Source: Dehalococcoidia bacterium (GTDB taxonomy: Bacteria; Chloroflexota; Dehalococcoidia; UBA3495). From it: a stretch of 7,224 bases of DNA. The stretch's first letter is position 1. The number at the start of each line of letters is the position of its first letter. The notes below the pieces were generated by a model. It ran no database searches and had not been told where the DNA came from. It saw only the letters and a list, made by a program, of their open reading frames with translations. This document shows, piece by piece, positions 6,623 through 7,224 of the stretch. The position numbers were made by a program, and so were the translations under genes. The stretch is from NCBI GenBank assembly GCA_002730485.1, contig PCAH01000039.1, forward strand, positions 1 through 7,224, read 5' to 3'.

Positions 6623-7224
6623 ATGATGAGATTTCTTGAGCAGGTATCGATGGCGGTTGTTGCGTCTGCAATGGTTGTTGCTGTGGGCTGTCAGGACCCG
6701 GTAGCAGTTGCAAGGACGACTGCAGCTGAAGAGCACCGTGGCCATGCCGAGCGTGCACTCGCCGAGGGCGAGTACGCACGTGCTCTTGCCGCAGCCGAGC
6801 AGGCGGCTCTCTATGATCCCTTCACGCCGCAGCATCAAGACTTGGTGAACCGGGTCAAGCTCAGTGCCATTGCCGAGGCAACGCGCCCCATTCGCGTGGA
6901 GGATGGTGAGTCACTCGCATACATCGCCGAGGCGATGGCAGGGCGTGATGCTCAGCACGTCCATGTTTATCAGACAGCTTTGGGACGGCTTCGGTTCTTG
7001 CTTGGGCAAAACGAGCTAGCCAAAGAAGCACTCGATGCAGCCTTGGCTGCTAAGCCTAGCTATTGGGCGGCAAGCCAAGCCATGGCCGTGTATCTCGAAG
7101 GGCAGGGGGACTTGACCGGCGCGGTTGAGCACATTCGCGCTAGCTTCTCAGCCAACACGGAGCACTTGGGATTGCAGGCGCAGCTCGGCAATCTCTTGGT
7201 TCGCTCGGGTCAGGTGGCAGAGGG
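6623..7224 (+). CDS. TPR-repeat lipoprotein, 3' partial
   Basis: Open from ATG 6623 to the end of the window (200 codons, no stop seen). The N-terminus is a lipoprotein signal: a hydrophobic stretch (residues 8-21) and AVGC with Cys 23. Gln at +2 rather than Asp fits outer membrane sorting by the Lol rule. After it come helical pairs of the TPR type: about 36-69 (AERALAEGEYARALAAAEQA, then DP), 113-146 (ending in ALAAKPSY), 147-180 (YLEGQGDLTGAVEHI) and the start of another at 182-200. Between the first two, residues 88-106 (RPIRVEDGESLAYIAEAMA) faintly recall the start of a LysM domain, but the remainder of that fold is not evident. TPR lipoproteins commonly act as scaffolds in the assembly of envelope or secretion complexes. 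Here it would be a candidate anchor or assembly factor for the upstream fibre (inference). The name of the gene is not recognised. Confidence 0.9.
   Translation, partial: MMRFLEQVSMAVVASAMVVAVGCQDPVAVARTTAAEEHRGHAERALAEGEYARALAAAEQAALYDPFTPQHQDLVNRVKLSAIAEATRPIRVEDGESLAYIAEAMAGRDAQHVHVYQTALGRLRFLLGQNELAKEALDAALAAKPSYWAASQAMAVYLEGQGDLTGAVEHIRASFSANTEHLGLQAQLGNLLVRSGQVAE

Noticed and set aside
6464..6838. Antisense frame across the junction of the fibre and lipoprotein genes
   Set aside because: It overlaps two well supported genes and has no recognisable domain or ribosome binding site.

Overview
The window carries three genes on the plus strand, read as one run, all predicted to make exported, cell-surface or extracellular proteins. 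There are no RNA genes, insertion sequences, integrases or CRISPR arrays. The taxon is an inference only: moderately GC-rich DNA, long secreted thrombospondin type 3 (TSP3) proteins, an LNR (Lin-12/Notch repeat) domain in a bacterial fibre protein, and TPR lipoproteins together suggest a deltaproteobacterial-type lineage (Myxococcota or Bradymonadales relatives). No marker gene is present to confirm this.

Layout. Bases 2-3223 are the 3' part of a very long acidic, cysteine-rich protein. Its N-terminal part is unrecognised and its C-terminal half is a calcium-binding TSP3 array (about 1379-3079) interrupted by a Cys-rich insert. An 89-base gap with two weak hairpins and a good Shine-Dalgarno follows. 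Bases 3313-6606 are a complete gene for a Sec-exported 1097-residue fibre-like protein. It has a signal peptide, an N-terminal domain ending in a 'SVPYS' plus Ala-rich segment, a long glycine/valine hexapeptide-repeat shaft, an atypical LNR module in the middle, phage-tail-fibre-like segments, and a six-cysteine C-terminal cap. After 16 bases, 6623-7224 is the start of a TPR-repeat lipoprotein that runs off the window.

How they may work together (inference). Two large secreted proteins, both with calcium-binding disulphide-rich modules, sit upstream of an outer-membrane-type TPR lipoprotein. This fits a surface fibre or adhesion module in which the lipoprotein could act as anchor or assembly factor. 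The most interesting parts are the 24-unit in-register hexapeptide array, a perfect 18-bp tandem duplication of exactly one hexapeptide near the 3' end, and the LNR module inserted in a fibre with phage-tail-like segments. No partner protein, secretion machine or regulator is visible, so the function is not established.
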